From positions 1 to 43,293 of the forward strand of contig NZ_JABERD010000075.1 in the NCBI RefSeq assembly GCF_013044505.1: DNA of 43,293 nucleotides, in the 5' to 3' direction. Position numbers and translations under genes: made by a program. Each line of letters opens with the position of its first letter. Within the stretch, counting starts at the first letter, position 1. A model generated the notes under the pieces. That model searched no databases and was not told the origin of the DNA. It was given only the letters and a program-made list of their open reading frames with translations. Shown here one piece after another: positions 1-6,956 of the stretch. This stretch comes from Streptomyces sp. S3(2020). GTDB lineage: Bacteria; Actinomycetota; Actinomycetes; Streptomycetales; Streptomycetaceae.

Positions 1-277
1 GGGTGGGCGAGGCGTCCGGGCTCCGCAGCGGCCCGGGAGTGGCGGTGGGGCTGTTCACATGTCCGTCGGCCTTGGGCCGTGCCGGGACGACGGGTGGGGC
101 GGGTGAGCCGGTACCGCCCGCCGGCGCACGGCCCGAGGGGCCGACCGTGACGATCGTGGCCCCGCCGTCGCCTCTGTCCGACGGGTCACTCCCGTCACCG
201 GTGAAGGCCGCGGCGGCCACCGCCACCGCTCCGACGACGAGCAGCCCCGAGATACGCATCCCGAGGGAAACCGCCAT
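1..277 (-). CDS. Exported or membrane-anchored Pro/Ala-rich hypothetical protein (3' part outside window)
   Basis: A minus-strand frame starts at the ATG at 277 and stays open to the left edge, so only the first 92 or so residues are visible. The N-terminus (MAVSLGMRISGLLVVGAVAV, then further Ala) looks like a signal peptide or single membrane anchor. It is followed by a Gly/Asp-rich stretch and then a Pro/Ala/Ser/Thr-rich region, as in many actinomycete cell-wall or secreted proteins. A second ATG at 259 is possible, but a GGGGG stretch lies close before 277. No domain is recognised. The opposite strand is also open here but has no signal-like start. Confidence 0.5.
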   Translation of the reverse strand, partial: MAVSLGMRISGLLVVGAVAVAAAAFTGDGSDPSDRGDGGATIVTVGPSGRAPAGGTGSPAPPVVPARPKADGHVNSPTATPGPLRSPDASPT

Positions 278-296
278 GACGCCCCCCGACACGGTC

Positions 297-322
297 GCCC
301 CTGGGATGCCGTTCCCAGGGGC
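297..322 (-). terminator. Hairpin, second possible terminator of the gluconate operon
   Basis: A 10-bp perfect inverted repeat (GCCCCTGGGA / TCCCAGGGGC) with a 6-nt loop lies between the end of the dehydrogenase gene and the next minus-strand gene. There is no T tract. It sits only 20 bp before the start at 277, so it could also lie in that gene's leader. Confidence 0.45.
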
Positions 323-370
323 CTTCCATCATCGGGCCGACCGCGTCGGGACGGAAGCCGATTCGGTCCC

Positions 371-541
371 GAAGTCGAGCAGGATCTTGCAAGCGAACGG
401 GCTCACGGCTTCCGCTTCACGAAGCGGAAGCCGCAGTCAACCCCCGAAGCCCAGCAGGATCTTGCAGGACGACGAAGGAGCCCGGTCCGGCTGCCGACGC
501 GGGAAGCCGGCTCAGCCCTCGAAGTCCAGCAGCACCTTGCA
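371..541. repeat. Three copies, 75-bp period, of the 3' end of the zinc dehydrogenase gene
   Basis: A 21-bp core occurs at 371-391, 446-466 and 521-541, exactly 75 bp apart. The third copy is the real 3' end of the dehydrogenase gene, encoding CKVLLDFEG-stop on the minus strand. The middle copy still encodes CKILLGFGG-stop and the first CKILLDFGT. The sequence between cores has diverged. This looks like old tandem duplication of the gene end. Confidence 0.7.
406..433 (-). terminator. Strong hairpin terminator downstream of the gluconate operon
   Basis: Arms 406-418 and 421-433 are perfect complements (CGGCTTCCGCTTC / GAAGCGGAAGCCG). This gives a stem of about 12 bp with a 4-nt effective loop, about 80 bp after the dehydrogenase stop. 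There is no clear T run, which is usual for Streptomyces. Confidence 0.6.
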
Positions 542-1540
542 GGACACGGTCCGGTCCGCGGCCAGCGCGAACGCCGACTCCGCCGCCCGGACCGGTACCA
601 CCGCGCTGACCAGCCCGTCGAACGACGGCTCGGCCGCGAGCAGATCCAGCGCCGCGTCGAACTCCCCGTCGAAACGGAACGCCCCCCGCAGCTCGATCTC
701 CCGGCTCACCACCAGATTCCCGGCGAACGGCGACTGCCCCGGCGGCAGCATCCCGAGCTGCACGACCACACCCCCGCGCCGCACCAGCCTCAGACAGGTG
801 TCCAGCCCGGCAGCGACCCCGGAAGCCTCGACGGCCACGTCCACCTCGGACGGCCACCCGGCATCATCCGGATCGTCGGCCCGTACGACGGTGTCGGCGC
901 CGGCGATCTCCGCGTACCGCAGTGCCGCGGGCAGCAGATCCGTCACCGTCACCCGGGCCGCACCGGCCGCTTTCGCCGCCGCGACCACCAGACAGCCGAT
1001 GGGCCCGGCACCGGTGACGAGCACATGCCTGCCCGCGACCTCCCCGGCCCGCCGCACCGCGTGCAACGCGACGGACAGGGGCTCGGCGAGAGCCGCCCGG
1101 CGGAGGTCGAGACCGTCCGGCAGCGGCCTCAACTGTTCGGCGGGCACCACCACTTGGGCGGCGAACCCGCCCTGGACATGCGGAAAGCGTGCCGCGCTGC
1201 CGAGATAGCGGGTGTCCCGGCAGACATTGCGCCGACCGTCGGCGCACTCCGGACACACCCCGCAGGGCGTGGCCGGGTGCACCGCGACAGCTGTACCGGG
1301 AAGGGGACCTGACGCTCCGTCACCGTACGAGAGGACCGTGCCGACCACCTCGTGCCCGAGCAGCATCGGCTCCCTCAGCCGGAAGTCCCCGACCCCGCCG
1401 TGCCGCCAGTAGTGCAGATCGGAGCCGCAGACCCCGCCGTAGCGGACCGCGACCAGGGCCTGCCCCGGACCGGGCGACGGCGCCGCCAACTCCTCGACCC
1501 GCAGGTCGCCTTGCCCATGGATCACACAACCGAGGGTCAT
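512..1540 (-). CDS. Zinc-dependent alcohol dehydrogenase, L-idonate 5-dehydrogenase type
   Basis: A 342-residue medium-chain dehydrogenase, of usual length. Visible are the GroES-like N-terminal part with catalytic-zinc motif GHEVVG, a structural-zinc cysteine cluster (CGVCPECADGRRNVC) and a Rossmann glycine motif (GAGPIGCLV). The likely reaction is oxidation of L-idonate to 5-ketogluconate, because it is the last gene of a gluconate operon behind a gluconate-5-dehydrogenase-like SDR. A sorbitol- or threonine-dehydrogenase-like substrate is the alternative. The start is the ATG at 1540, which overlaps the upstream stop codon by one base (TGATG), implying translational coupling. The last codons are duplicated downstream (371-466). 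Confidence 0.85.
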   Translation of the reverse strand: MTLGCVIHGQGDLRVEELAAPSPGPGQALVAVRYGGVCGSDLHYWRHGGVGDFRLREPMLLGHEVVGTVLSYGDGASGPLPGTAVAVHPATPCGVCPECADGRRNVCRDTRYLGSAARFPHVQGGFAAQVVVPAEQLRPLPDGLDLRRAALAEPLSVALHAVRRAGEVAGRHVLVTGAGPIGCLVVAAAKAAGAARVTVTDLLPAALRYAEIAGADTVVRADDPDDAGWPSEVDVAVEASGVAAGLDTCLRLVRRGGVVVQLGMLPPGQSPFAGNLVVSREIELRGAFRFDGEFDAALDLLAAEPSFDGLVSAVVPVRAAESAFALAADRTVSCKVLLDFEG

Positions 1541-2298
1541 CACAGCACGCTCGTCATTCCGCCGTCGACGTACAGGATCTGCCCGCTGACGAAGTCCGCG
1601 GCGGGCGAGGCGAGGAAGAGCACCCCGCCCACCAGGTCCCGCGTACGGCCCCAGCGGCCGGCCGGGGTGCGGCGACGCACCCAGGAGCTGAACTCCTCGT
1701 CCTCGACGAGGGCCCGGGTCAGTTCGGTCTCGATGTAGCCGGGGCCGAGGCCGTTGACCTGGACGCCGTGCGGACCCCAGTCGGCGCACATGCCCTTGGT
1801 GAGCATCTTCAGCGCGCCCTTGGTGGCCGCGTAGGGCGCGATGCCCGGGCGGGCCACCTCGCTCTGGAGCGAGCAGATGTTGACGATCTTCCCGTGGCCG
1901 CGTTCCGTCATCCGCCGGGCCGCCTCCCGGCCGACCAGGAACGCGCTGGTCAGGTTGGTGTCCAGGATGCGGTGCCAGTCGGAGTCGGTGAACTCCAGGA
2001 GCGGGGCCCGCAGTTGCATGCCCGCGTTGTTGACCAGGATGTCGAGCGGGCCGACCCGTTCCTCGACGTCCGCTATCCCGGCGGCCACCGAGGCGGAGTC
2101 GGTCACGTCGAACACGGCCGTGCGCACATCCCCGGGAAGTCCGGCGGCGGCCTCGGTGAGCCGCTCGCCGTCCCGCCCGTTGAGGACCACCGTGCAGCCG
2201 GCCTCCGCGAGACCCCGGGCCAGGGCGAGTCCGATGCCCCGGCTGGAGCCCGTGACCAGGGCGGTCCTGCCGCTGATGTCGAACAGAGGGTGACTCAT
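1540..2298 (-). CDS. SDR-family oxidoreductase, gluconate 5-dehydrogenase type
   Basis: A 252-residue classical short-chain dehydrogenase. It shows the cofactor motif TGSSRGIG near the N-terminus, NNAG in the middle, the catalytic YxxxK (YAATK) and a C-terminal DGG typical of the family. It probably interconverts D-gluconate and 5-keto-D-gluconate with NADP(H). This is inferred from its place between the gluconate permease and the idonate-type dehydrogenase. The start at 2298 leaves 10 bp to the permease stop and has an AGGGG-type ribosome site. It is translationally coupled to the next gene. A substrate other than gluconate cannot be excluded from sequence. Confidence 0.87.
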   Translation of the reverse strand: MSHPLFDISGRTALVTGSSRGIGLALARGLAEAGCTVVLNGRDGERLTEAAAGLPGDVRTAVFDVTDSASVAAGIADVEERVGPLDILVNNAGMQLRAPLLEFTDSDWHRILDTNLTSAFLVGREAARRMTERGHGKIVNICSLQSEVARPGIAPYAATKGALKMLTKGMCADWGPHGVQVNGLGPGYIETELTRALVEDEEFSSWVRRRTPAGRWGRTRDLVGGVLFLASPAADFVSGQILYVDGGMTSVL

Positions 2299-2308
2299 CG
2301 TCGTACCC

Positions 2309-3706
2309 CTAGATGATGAGGGAGAGCAGCAGGACGAAACCGCCCGCGACCACCGAGATGATCGTCTCCATGACGGACCAGGTCTTGAGCGTCTGGCCGA
2401 CACTCAGGCCGAAGTACTCCTTCACCAGCCAGAAACCGGCGTCGTTGACATGGCTGAAGAAGAGGGAACCCGCGCCGATGGCGAGGACCAGCAGGGCCGC
2501 GTGGGTCGTCGACATGTCGGCGGCCAGCGGTGCCACCAGACCGGCCGCGGAGACGGTGGCCACCGTCGCGGAACCCGTCGCCAGACGGATCGCGACCGCG
2601 ATCAGCCAGGCCAGCAGCAGGGCCGGGATCGACCAGTCCTTGGAGATGTCGAGGATCATCGCGCCCACGCCGGTGTCGATCAGCGTCTGCTTGAAGCCGC
2701 CGCCCGCGCCGACGATGAGGAGGATGCCCGCGATGGGCGCGAGACCCTTCTCCACCAGGCCGGAGACCCGGTCCTTGCCGAAGCCCGCGGGCCGCAGCAG
2801 CGTGAAGATGCCGAGGAGCACGGAGGCGAGCAGGGCGATCAGCGGCGAACCGATGACGTCGAAGACCCGCTGGGTGGTGTTCTCCTTGTCGTCGATGATG
2901 ATGTCGACGAGCGCCTTGGACAGCATCAGGATGACCGGCAGCATGATCGTGATCAGCGTGGCGCCGAAGCCGGGACGCTTCTCCAGGTCCTCGGAGACGC
3001 GCTGGGGGATCATCTTCTCGGGCGCCGGGACGTCCACCCAGCGGGCCGCGTACCGGGAGAACAGCGGACCGGCGATGATCACGGTCGGGATGGCGACGAG
3101 CACACCGAGCGCCAGCGTGACACCCAGGTCGGCCCCGATCGCGTCGATCGCGACCAGCGGGCCGGGGTGCGGCGGGACCAGGCCGTGCATCACGGACAGA
3201 CCGGCCAGCGCCGGGATGCCGATACGCATCAGCGAGTAGTTGCCGCGCTTGGCGACCATCAGGACGACCGGGATCAGCAGCACGACGCCGACCTCGAAGA
3301 ACAGCGGCAGACCGATCACCGAGGCGATCAGCACCATCGCCCACGGCATCGAGCGGCCGCCCGCCTTGGCGAGGATGGTGTCGACGATCTGGTCGGCGCC
3401 GCCGGAGTCGGCGAGCATCTTGCCGAGGACCGCGCCCAGCGCGATCAGCACACCCACACCGGCGACGGTGGTGCCGAGGCCGGTCGTGAAGCTGGTGATG
3501 GCCTTGTCGAGCGGCGCTCCGGCGAAGGCGCCCAGCGCCAGCGACCCGATGGTCAGCGACAGGAACGCGTGGAGCTTGAACTTGGTGATGAGCAGGACGA
3601 TGACGGCGATGCCCGCCAGGACTGCGATGCCCAGCTGAGCGTGACCGGCCGAGGTGATGGGCTCGACCGGATCCGCTGCCAGCAACTCGACGCTGAGTCT
3701 GGTCAC
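2309..3706 (-). CDS. GntP-family gluconate:H+ symporter
   Basis: A 465-residue integral membrane protein with about 12-14 hydrophobic segments, matching the gluconate permease (GntP/GntT) family in length. Recognisable features are the N-terminal segment ending in a KFKLHAFLSL loop and the conserved PPHPGP motif. It imports gluconate, and possibly idonate, into the cytoplasm with protons. The start is a GTG at 3706 preceded by AAGGGAA. The gap to the kinase gene is 73 bp, the only sizeable gap in the operon. The neighbouring kinase and dehydrogenases support gluconate as substrate. Confidence 0.92.
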   Translation of the reverse strand: MTRLSVELLAADPVEPITSAGHAQLGIAVLAGIAVIVLLITKFKLHAFLSLTIGSLALGAFAGAPLDKAITSFTTGLGTTVAGVGVLIALGAVLGKMLADSGGADQIVDTILAKAGGRSMPWAMVLIASVIGLPLFFEVGVVLLIPVVLMVAKRGNYSLMRIGIPALAGLSVMHGLVPPHPGPLVAIDAIGADLGVTLALGVLVAIPTVIIAGPLFSRYAARWVDVPAPEKMIPQRVSEDLEKRPGFGATLITIMLPVILMLSKALVDIIIDDKENTTQRVFDVIGSPLIALLASVLLGIFTLLRPAGFGKDRVSGLVEKGLAPIAGILLIVGAGGGFKQTLIDTGVGAMILDISKDWSIPALLLAWLIAVAIRLATGSATVATVSAAGLVAPLAADMSTTHAALLVLAIGAGSLFFSHVNDAGFWLVKEYFGLSVGQTLKTWSVMETIISVVAGGFVLLLSLII

Positions 3707-3779
3707 GGGGGTTCCCTTGCAGGTACGGGGATGGGGGAGAGGGTGCTACGGGGGTCCTACGGAGGTGCTGCGGGGGGTG

Positions 3780-4286
3780 TTACGGGAGCTCGGTCAGGGC
3801 CTTGGCCGCCCTGGCGGTGATCTCCTCGGGGCCGCCGGTGACGTCCACGACGACACCCGCCTCGTCGCTCTCCAGGGGCTGGAGGGTCGCGAACTGGGAG
3901 TCGAGGAGCGCGGTCGGCATGAAGTGCCCCTGTCGATGGGACATGCGGTCCTCGATGAGGGCGCGATCGCCCGCGAGGTGCACGAAGACGAGCCCGGGAG
4001 CGGCGGTGCGCAGCCGGTCGCGGTACGAGCGCTTCAGCGCCGAGCAGCTGACCACCCCGCCGAGCCCCGCCCGGCCGTCCGCCCAGTCGCCGATGGCGTC
4101 CAGCCACGGCCACCGGTCGTCGTCGGTGAGCGGGGTGCCGGCCGACATCTTGGTGATGTTGGCCGGCGGGTGGAAGTCGTCGCCCTCGGCGTACGGGACG
4201 CCGAGACGGGCGGCGAGCAGCGGACCGATGGTGGTCTTGCCGGTGCCCGCGACGCCCATCACCACGACGACATGGGGGGTGTTCAT
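3780..4286 (-). CDS. gntK: Gluconokinase
   Basis: A 168-residue P-loop kinase with Walker A motif GVAGTGKTT at residues 11-19 and the compact length of carbohydrate kinases of the thermoresistant gluconokinase type. DDFHPPANITKM is the family signature after the first strand. It phosphorylates D-gluconate to 6-phosphogluconate for the pentose phosphate pathway. It is the first gene of the minus-strand operon, divergent from the regulator gene at 4415, with a 128-bp shared promoter region. Confidence 0.93.
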   Translation of the reverse strand: MNTPHVVVVMGVAGTGKTTIGPLLAARLGVPYAEGDDFHPPANITKMSAGTPLTDDDRWPWLDAIGDWADGRAGLGGVVSCSALKRSYRDRLRTAAPGLVFVHLAGDRALIEDRMSHRQGHFMPTALLDSQFATLQPLESDEAGVVVDVTGGPEEITARAAKALTELP

Positions 4287-4414
4287 CGCTGCCTACCTGT
4301 CTTCGTTGACGTGATGTCGACGCAACTGAAACCCATTAGGTACGACGAATTCAAGAGTCTGTGACAAATAAGTCTGACTTTTTGGGTCCGTGATCTGACG
4401 CGTACGCTGAGTGC
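4287..4414. promoter_or_regulatory. Divergent gluconate promoter region with candidate operator
   Basis: The region is markedly more AT-rich than its surroundings. A perfect 11-bp palindrome AAGTCTGACTT lies at 4370-4380. For the plus strand, a -10 like TACGCT at 4403-4408 sits 6 nt before the regulator ATG, so that mRNA is probably leaderless. For the minus strand, TTGTCA and TACCTA (19-nt spacer) form a candidate promoter just inside the palindrome. The palindrome therefore lies near the -35 region of both promoters, where the regulator could repress both. This is inference from position only. Confidence 0.55.
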
Positions 4415-5116
4415 ATGAGCACATCGGGCCGGGGGCTGCACGGCCAAGTACTGGAATCCCTCGGCCCCGCGATCACCGCGGGCGAGTACCCGCCGGGCAG
4501 CGTCCTGCGCACGGACGAGCTGGCCCAGCAGTTCGATGTGTCCCGCTCGGTGATGCGCGAGGCGGTCCGCGTCCTGGAGTCCATGCACCTGGTCGAGTCC
4601 CGCCGCCGCGTCGGCGTCACGGTCCGCCCGAAGGCGCAGTGGAACGTCTACGACCCGCAGGTCATCCGCTGGCGCCTGGCCGGCGCCGACCGCCCCCAGC
4701 AGCTGCGGTCACTGACCGTGCTGCGCTCCGCGCTCGAACCGGTCGCGGCGGGCCTGGCCGCGAAGCACGCCACGGCGGAGCAGTGCGCCGAACTCACCGA
4801 GTGCGCGCTGGGCATGGTCGCCCACTCACGGGGCCATCAACTGGACGGCTATCTCGTCCACGACATGGCCTTCCACCGCGTGATCCTCACCGCCTCCGGC
4901 AACGAGATGTTCGCCCGCCTGGGAGACGTCGTCGCCGAGGTCCTCGCCGGCCGCACCCATCACGAGATCATGTTCGAGGACCCCGACCCGGCCGCGGTCA
5001 CCCTCCACGTCCAGGTCGCCGAGGCGGTCCGCGCGGGCGACGCGGTCCGCGCGGAGACCCTGACCCGGGAGATCACGGTGGGGGCGTTGCAGGAGCTGGA
5101 CATCCTCGCGCCCTGA
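4415..5116 (+). CDS. GntR-family (FadR/FCD) regulator of the gluconate operon
   Basis: A 233-residue regulator. The N-terminal winged helix-turn-helix covers about residues 10-75 (LAQQFDVSRSVMREAVRVLE is the recognition region). The FCD ligand domain covers about 90-225 and includes a D-x3-H metal/ligand motif in HDMAFHRVI. Divergent orientation from the gluconate operon suggests it represses that operon and itself, with gluconate or 6-phosphogluconate as inducer. The effector is inference. The start is the ATG at 4415, with no ribosome site but a -10 element 6 nt upstream, consistent with a leaderless transcript. Confidence 0.88.
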   Translation: MSTSGRGLHGQVLESLGPAITAGEYPPGSVLRTDELAQQFDVSRSVMREAVRVLESMHLVESRRRVGVTVRPKAQWNVYDPQVIRWRLAGADRPQQLRSLTVLRSALEPVAAGLAAKHATAEQCAELTECALGMVAHSRGHQLDGYLVHDMAFHRVILTASGNEMFARLGDVVAEVLAGRTHHEIMFEDPDPAAVTLHVQVAEAVRAGDAVRAETLTREITVGALQELDILAP

Positions 5117-5141
5117 ACGGGCCGTCGGGCGCCCTGAACGG
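5108..5141. repeat. Short direct repeat at the regulator 3' end
   Basis: GCGCCCTGAACGG occurs at 5108-5120, containing the stop codon of the regulator, and again at 5129-5141, a 21-bp period. It is a small tandem duplication of a gene end. Confidence 0.6.
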
Positions 5142-5519
5142 TCAGTCTCCGAGAAACTCCCCGTCCACGTACACCCACGCCCCGTCCACCCGCTCGAACC
5201 GGCTCCGCTCATGCAGCGACCCGCCCCGGAACGAGGCCCGGAAGGTCACCGTCCCCACGGAGTGGAACGCCGACCCGTCACCCGTGCCGAGGATCTCCAG
5301 CCCGGTCCAGCGCATGCCCGCATCGAGGTCGAGGCGGGCCGGGCGGGTCCTCGGGTGCCAGGTGCGCAGCAGATAGGCGGCGTCCTGCTCGACGAACGCG
5401 CAGTACCGCGACCGCATCAGCGCCTCGGCGGTCGGCGCGGCGGCGGCGCCGGAGTGATAGCGGCCGCAGCACTTGTCGTAGGACTCGGGCAGGCCGCAGG
5501 GGCAGGAACGCGTGCTCAT
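5142..5519 (-). CDS. YchJ-family protein with N-terminal SEC-C zinc motif
   Basis: About 125 residues. The N-terminus carries the cysteine cluster CPCG...CC of a SEC-C-type zinc-binding motif, followed by the NTF2-like YchJ domain (MRSRYCAFV...YLLRTWHP). YchJ proteins are widespread and of unknown function. The SEC-C motif is best known from SecA and preprotein contacts. I chose the ATG at 5519 because GGGAG lies about 10 nt upstream of it; the ATG at 5528 has that motif immediately before it, which is too close. It is convergent with the regulator gene. Confidence 0.85.
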   Translation of the reverse strand: MSTRSCPCGLPESYDKCCGRYHSGAAAAPTAEALMRSRYCAFVEQDAAYLLRTWHPRTRPARLDLDAGMRWTGLEILGTGDGSAFHSVGTVTFRASFRGGSLHERSRFERVDGAWVYVDGEFLGD

Positions 5520-5538
5520 GGCCGACATTCTCCCGGAA

Positions 5539-6906
5539 CTAGCCGGCCGCCCGTGTCTCCGGCATCGGCACCGGCGGCAGCGCCGTCCCGTACACCCACG
5601 CCTGGAACACCTCGTCCAACGGCTCGGGCGAGAAGCGGGAGGCGTGTGCGGTGAACGTCGTCGTGGTCACCGCTCCGCTCCGGTGCAGCCCCGCCCAGCC
5701 GCGCAGCATACGGAAGAAGGCCACGTCGCCCATGGCGCAGCGCACCGCGTGCACGGCGAGGCCGCCCCGTTCGTAGAGCCGGTCGTCGAACATCGACTTG
5801 CGGCCCGGATCGGCGAGCTTGAGGTCCTGTGGCAGGGACGACAGCAACCGGTGTGCCGCTCCCGCGAGTTGCTGGGCCGTCCGCCCGCCCGACCGCTCCG
5901 ACCACAGCCACTCGGCGTACTTCGCGAACCCCTCGTTCAGCCAGATGTGCCGCCAGTCGGCGATGGACACGCTGTTGCCGAACCACTGGTGGGCCAGCTC
6001 GTGCGCGACCAGCCGCTCCGAACCCCGCGCCCCGTCCACATGGTTGGCGCCGAACAGCGACAACCCCTGTGCCTCGACCGGGACATCGAGCTCCTCCTCC
6101 GTCACCACGACCGCGTACTCGTCGAAGGGATACGGGCCGAACAGCTCCTGGAACAGGCCCATCATCTGCGGCTGGCGCGCGAAGTCCCGGGAGAACTGGG
6201 GAAGCAGATGCGACGGGATGTGCCCGTGCTGCGGCACCCCGCCGAGGCCGGGATCGCCCAGCAGCACCGTCTGGTACTTGCCGATCGACAGCCCCACCAG
6301 ATAGCTGGACGTCGGCGCCGACTGCTCGTACACCCAGGTCGTCGTCGAGGCCTTCGTCGTACGGGTCAGCAGCCGCCCGCCCGCCACCACCGAGTACGCG
6401 GACGGCGTGGTGATCGAGATCTGGTACGACGCCTTGTCCGCCGGCCGGTCGTTGCACGGGTACCAGGACGGCGCCCCGATCGGCTGGCTCGCCACCAGCG
6501 CCCCGTCCTCCAGCTCCTCCCAGCCCAGACCGCCCCACGGGCTGTTCACCGGCTTGGGATTGCCCGCCCAGTGCACCTCGACCGTGAACGCGGCCCCGGC
6601 CCGTAGCGGCTTCGCGGGCCGGATCCGCAGCTTGCCGCCGCGATGCGTGTAGTGCGGCTGCCGACCGTCCACCCGCACCCGGCCGACCTTGAAATCGGCC
6701 AGGTTCAGGAAGAACTCGCCCAGCGGCGACCGTCCCGCTATGGCGTTGATCCGGACCGTGCCCGACAGCCGGTTCGGGCCCGGACGGTAGTCCAGCGCGA
6801 GCTCGTACCGGTGCACCCGGTACCGCGCGTCACCGTTCTCCGGGAAATACGGGTCCGAACCCGCCGCCTGCTGAACCGCCACCGCTGTGTCTACTCCCTG
6901 TGCCAT
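5539..6906 (-). CDS. M1-family zinc aminopeptidase
   Basis: 455 residues: an N-terminal beta-domain followed by the gluzincin catalytic domain. The zinc site is HELAH at about 302-306 with the third ligand Glu at about 325 (NEGFAKY). The substrate loop reads VEAQGLS instead of the GAMEN motif of larger M1 enzymes. It is shorter than the roughly 850-residue PepN type, lacking the long C-terminal helical domain. No signal peptide is seen. It begins 50 bp after the Pls-like synthetase on the same strand, so the two are probably cotranscribed. Because epsilon-polylysine producers carry zinc aminopeptidase-type degrading enzymes, a role in trimming or tolerance of the synthetase product is a plausible inference. 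The start at 6906 has GGAG 9 nt upstream. Confidence 0.85.
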   Translation of the reverse strand: MAQGVDTAVAVQQAAGSDPYFPENGDARYRVHRYELALDYRPGPNRLSGTVRINAIAGRSPLGEFFLNLADFKVGRVRVDGRQPHYTHRGGKLRIRPAKPLRAGAAFTVEVHWAGNPKPVNSPWGGLGWEELEDGALVASQPIGAPSWYPCNDRPADKASYQISITTPSAYSVVAGGRLLTRTTKASTTTWVYEQSAPTSSYLVGLSIGKYQTVLLGDPGLGGVPQHGHIPSHLLPQFSRDFARQPQMMGLFQELFGPYPFDEYAVVVTEEELDVPVEAQGLSLFGANHVDGARGSERLVAHELAHQWFGNSVSIADWRHIWLNEGFAKYAEWLWSERSGGRTAQQLAGAAHRLLSSLPQDLKLADPGRKSMFDDRLYERGGLAVHAVRCAMGDVAFFRMLRGWAGLHRSGAVTTTTFTAHASRFSPEPLDEVFQAWVYGTALPPVPMPETRAAG

Positions 6907-6956
6907 GCCACCACTCCGCTCGGGTCCACCGCTCTCCCGTGCCGAGTGGCCGGCGT

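Noticed and set aside
3..1208. Plus-strand frame over the dehydrogenase and the left edge
   Set aside because: The minus strand has the zinc dehydrogenase motifs and a signal peptide-like start; this frame is Ser/Arg/Pro-rich without homology.
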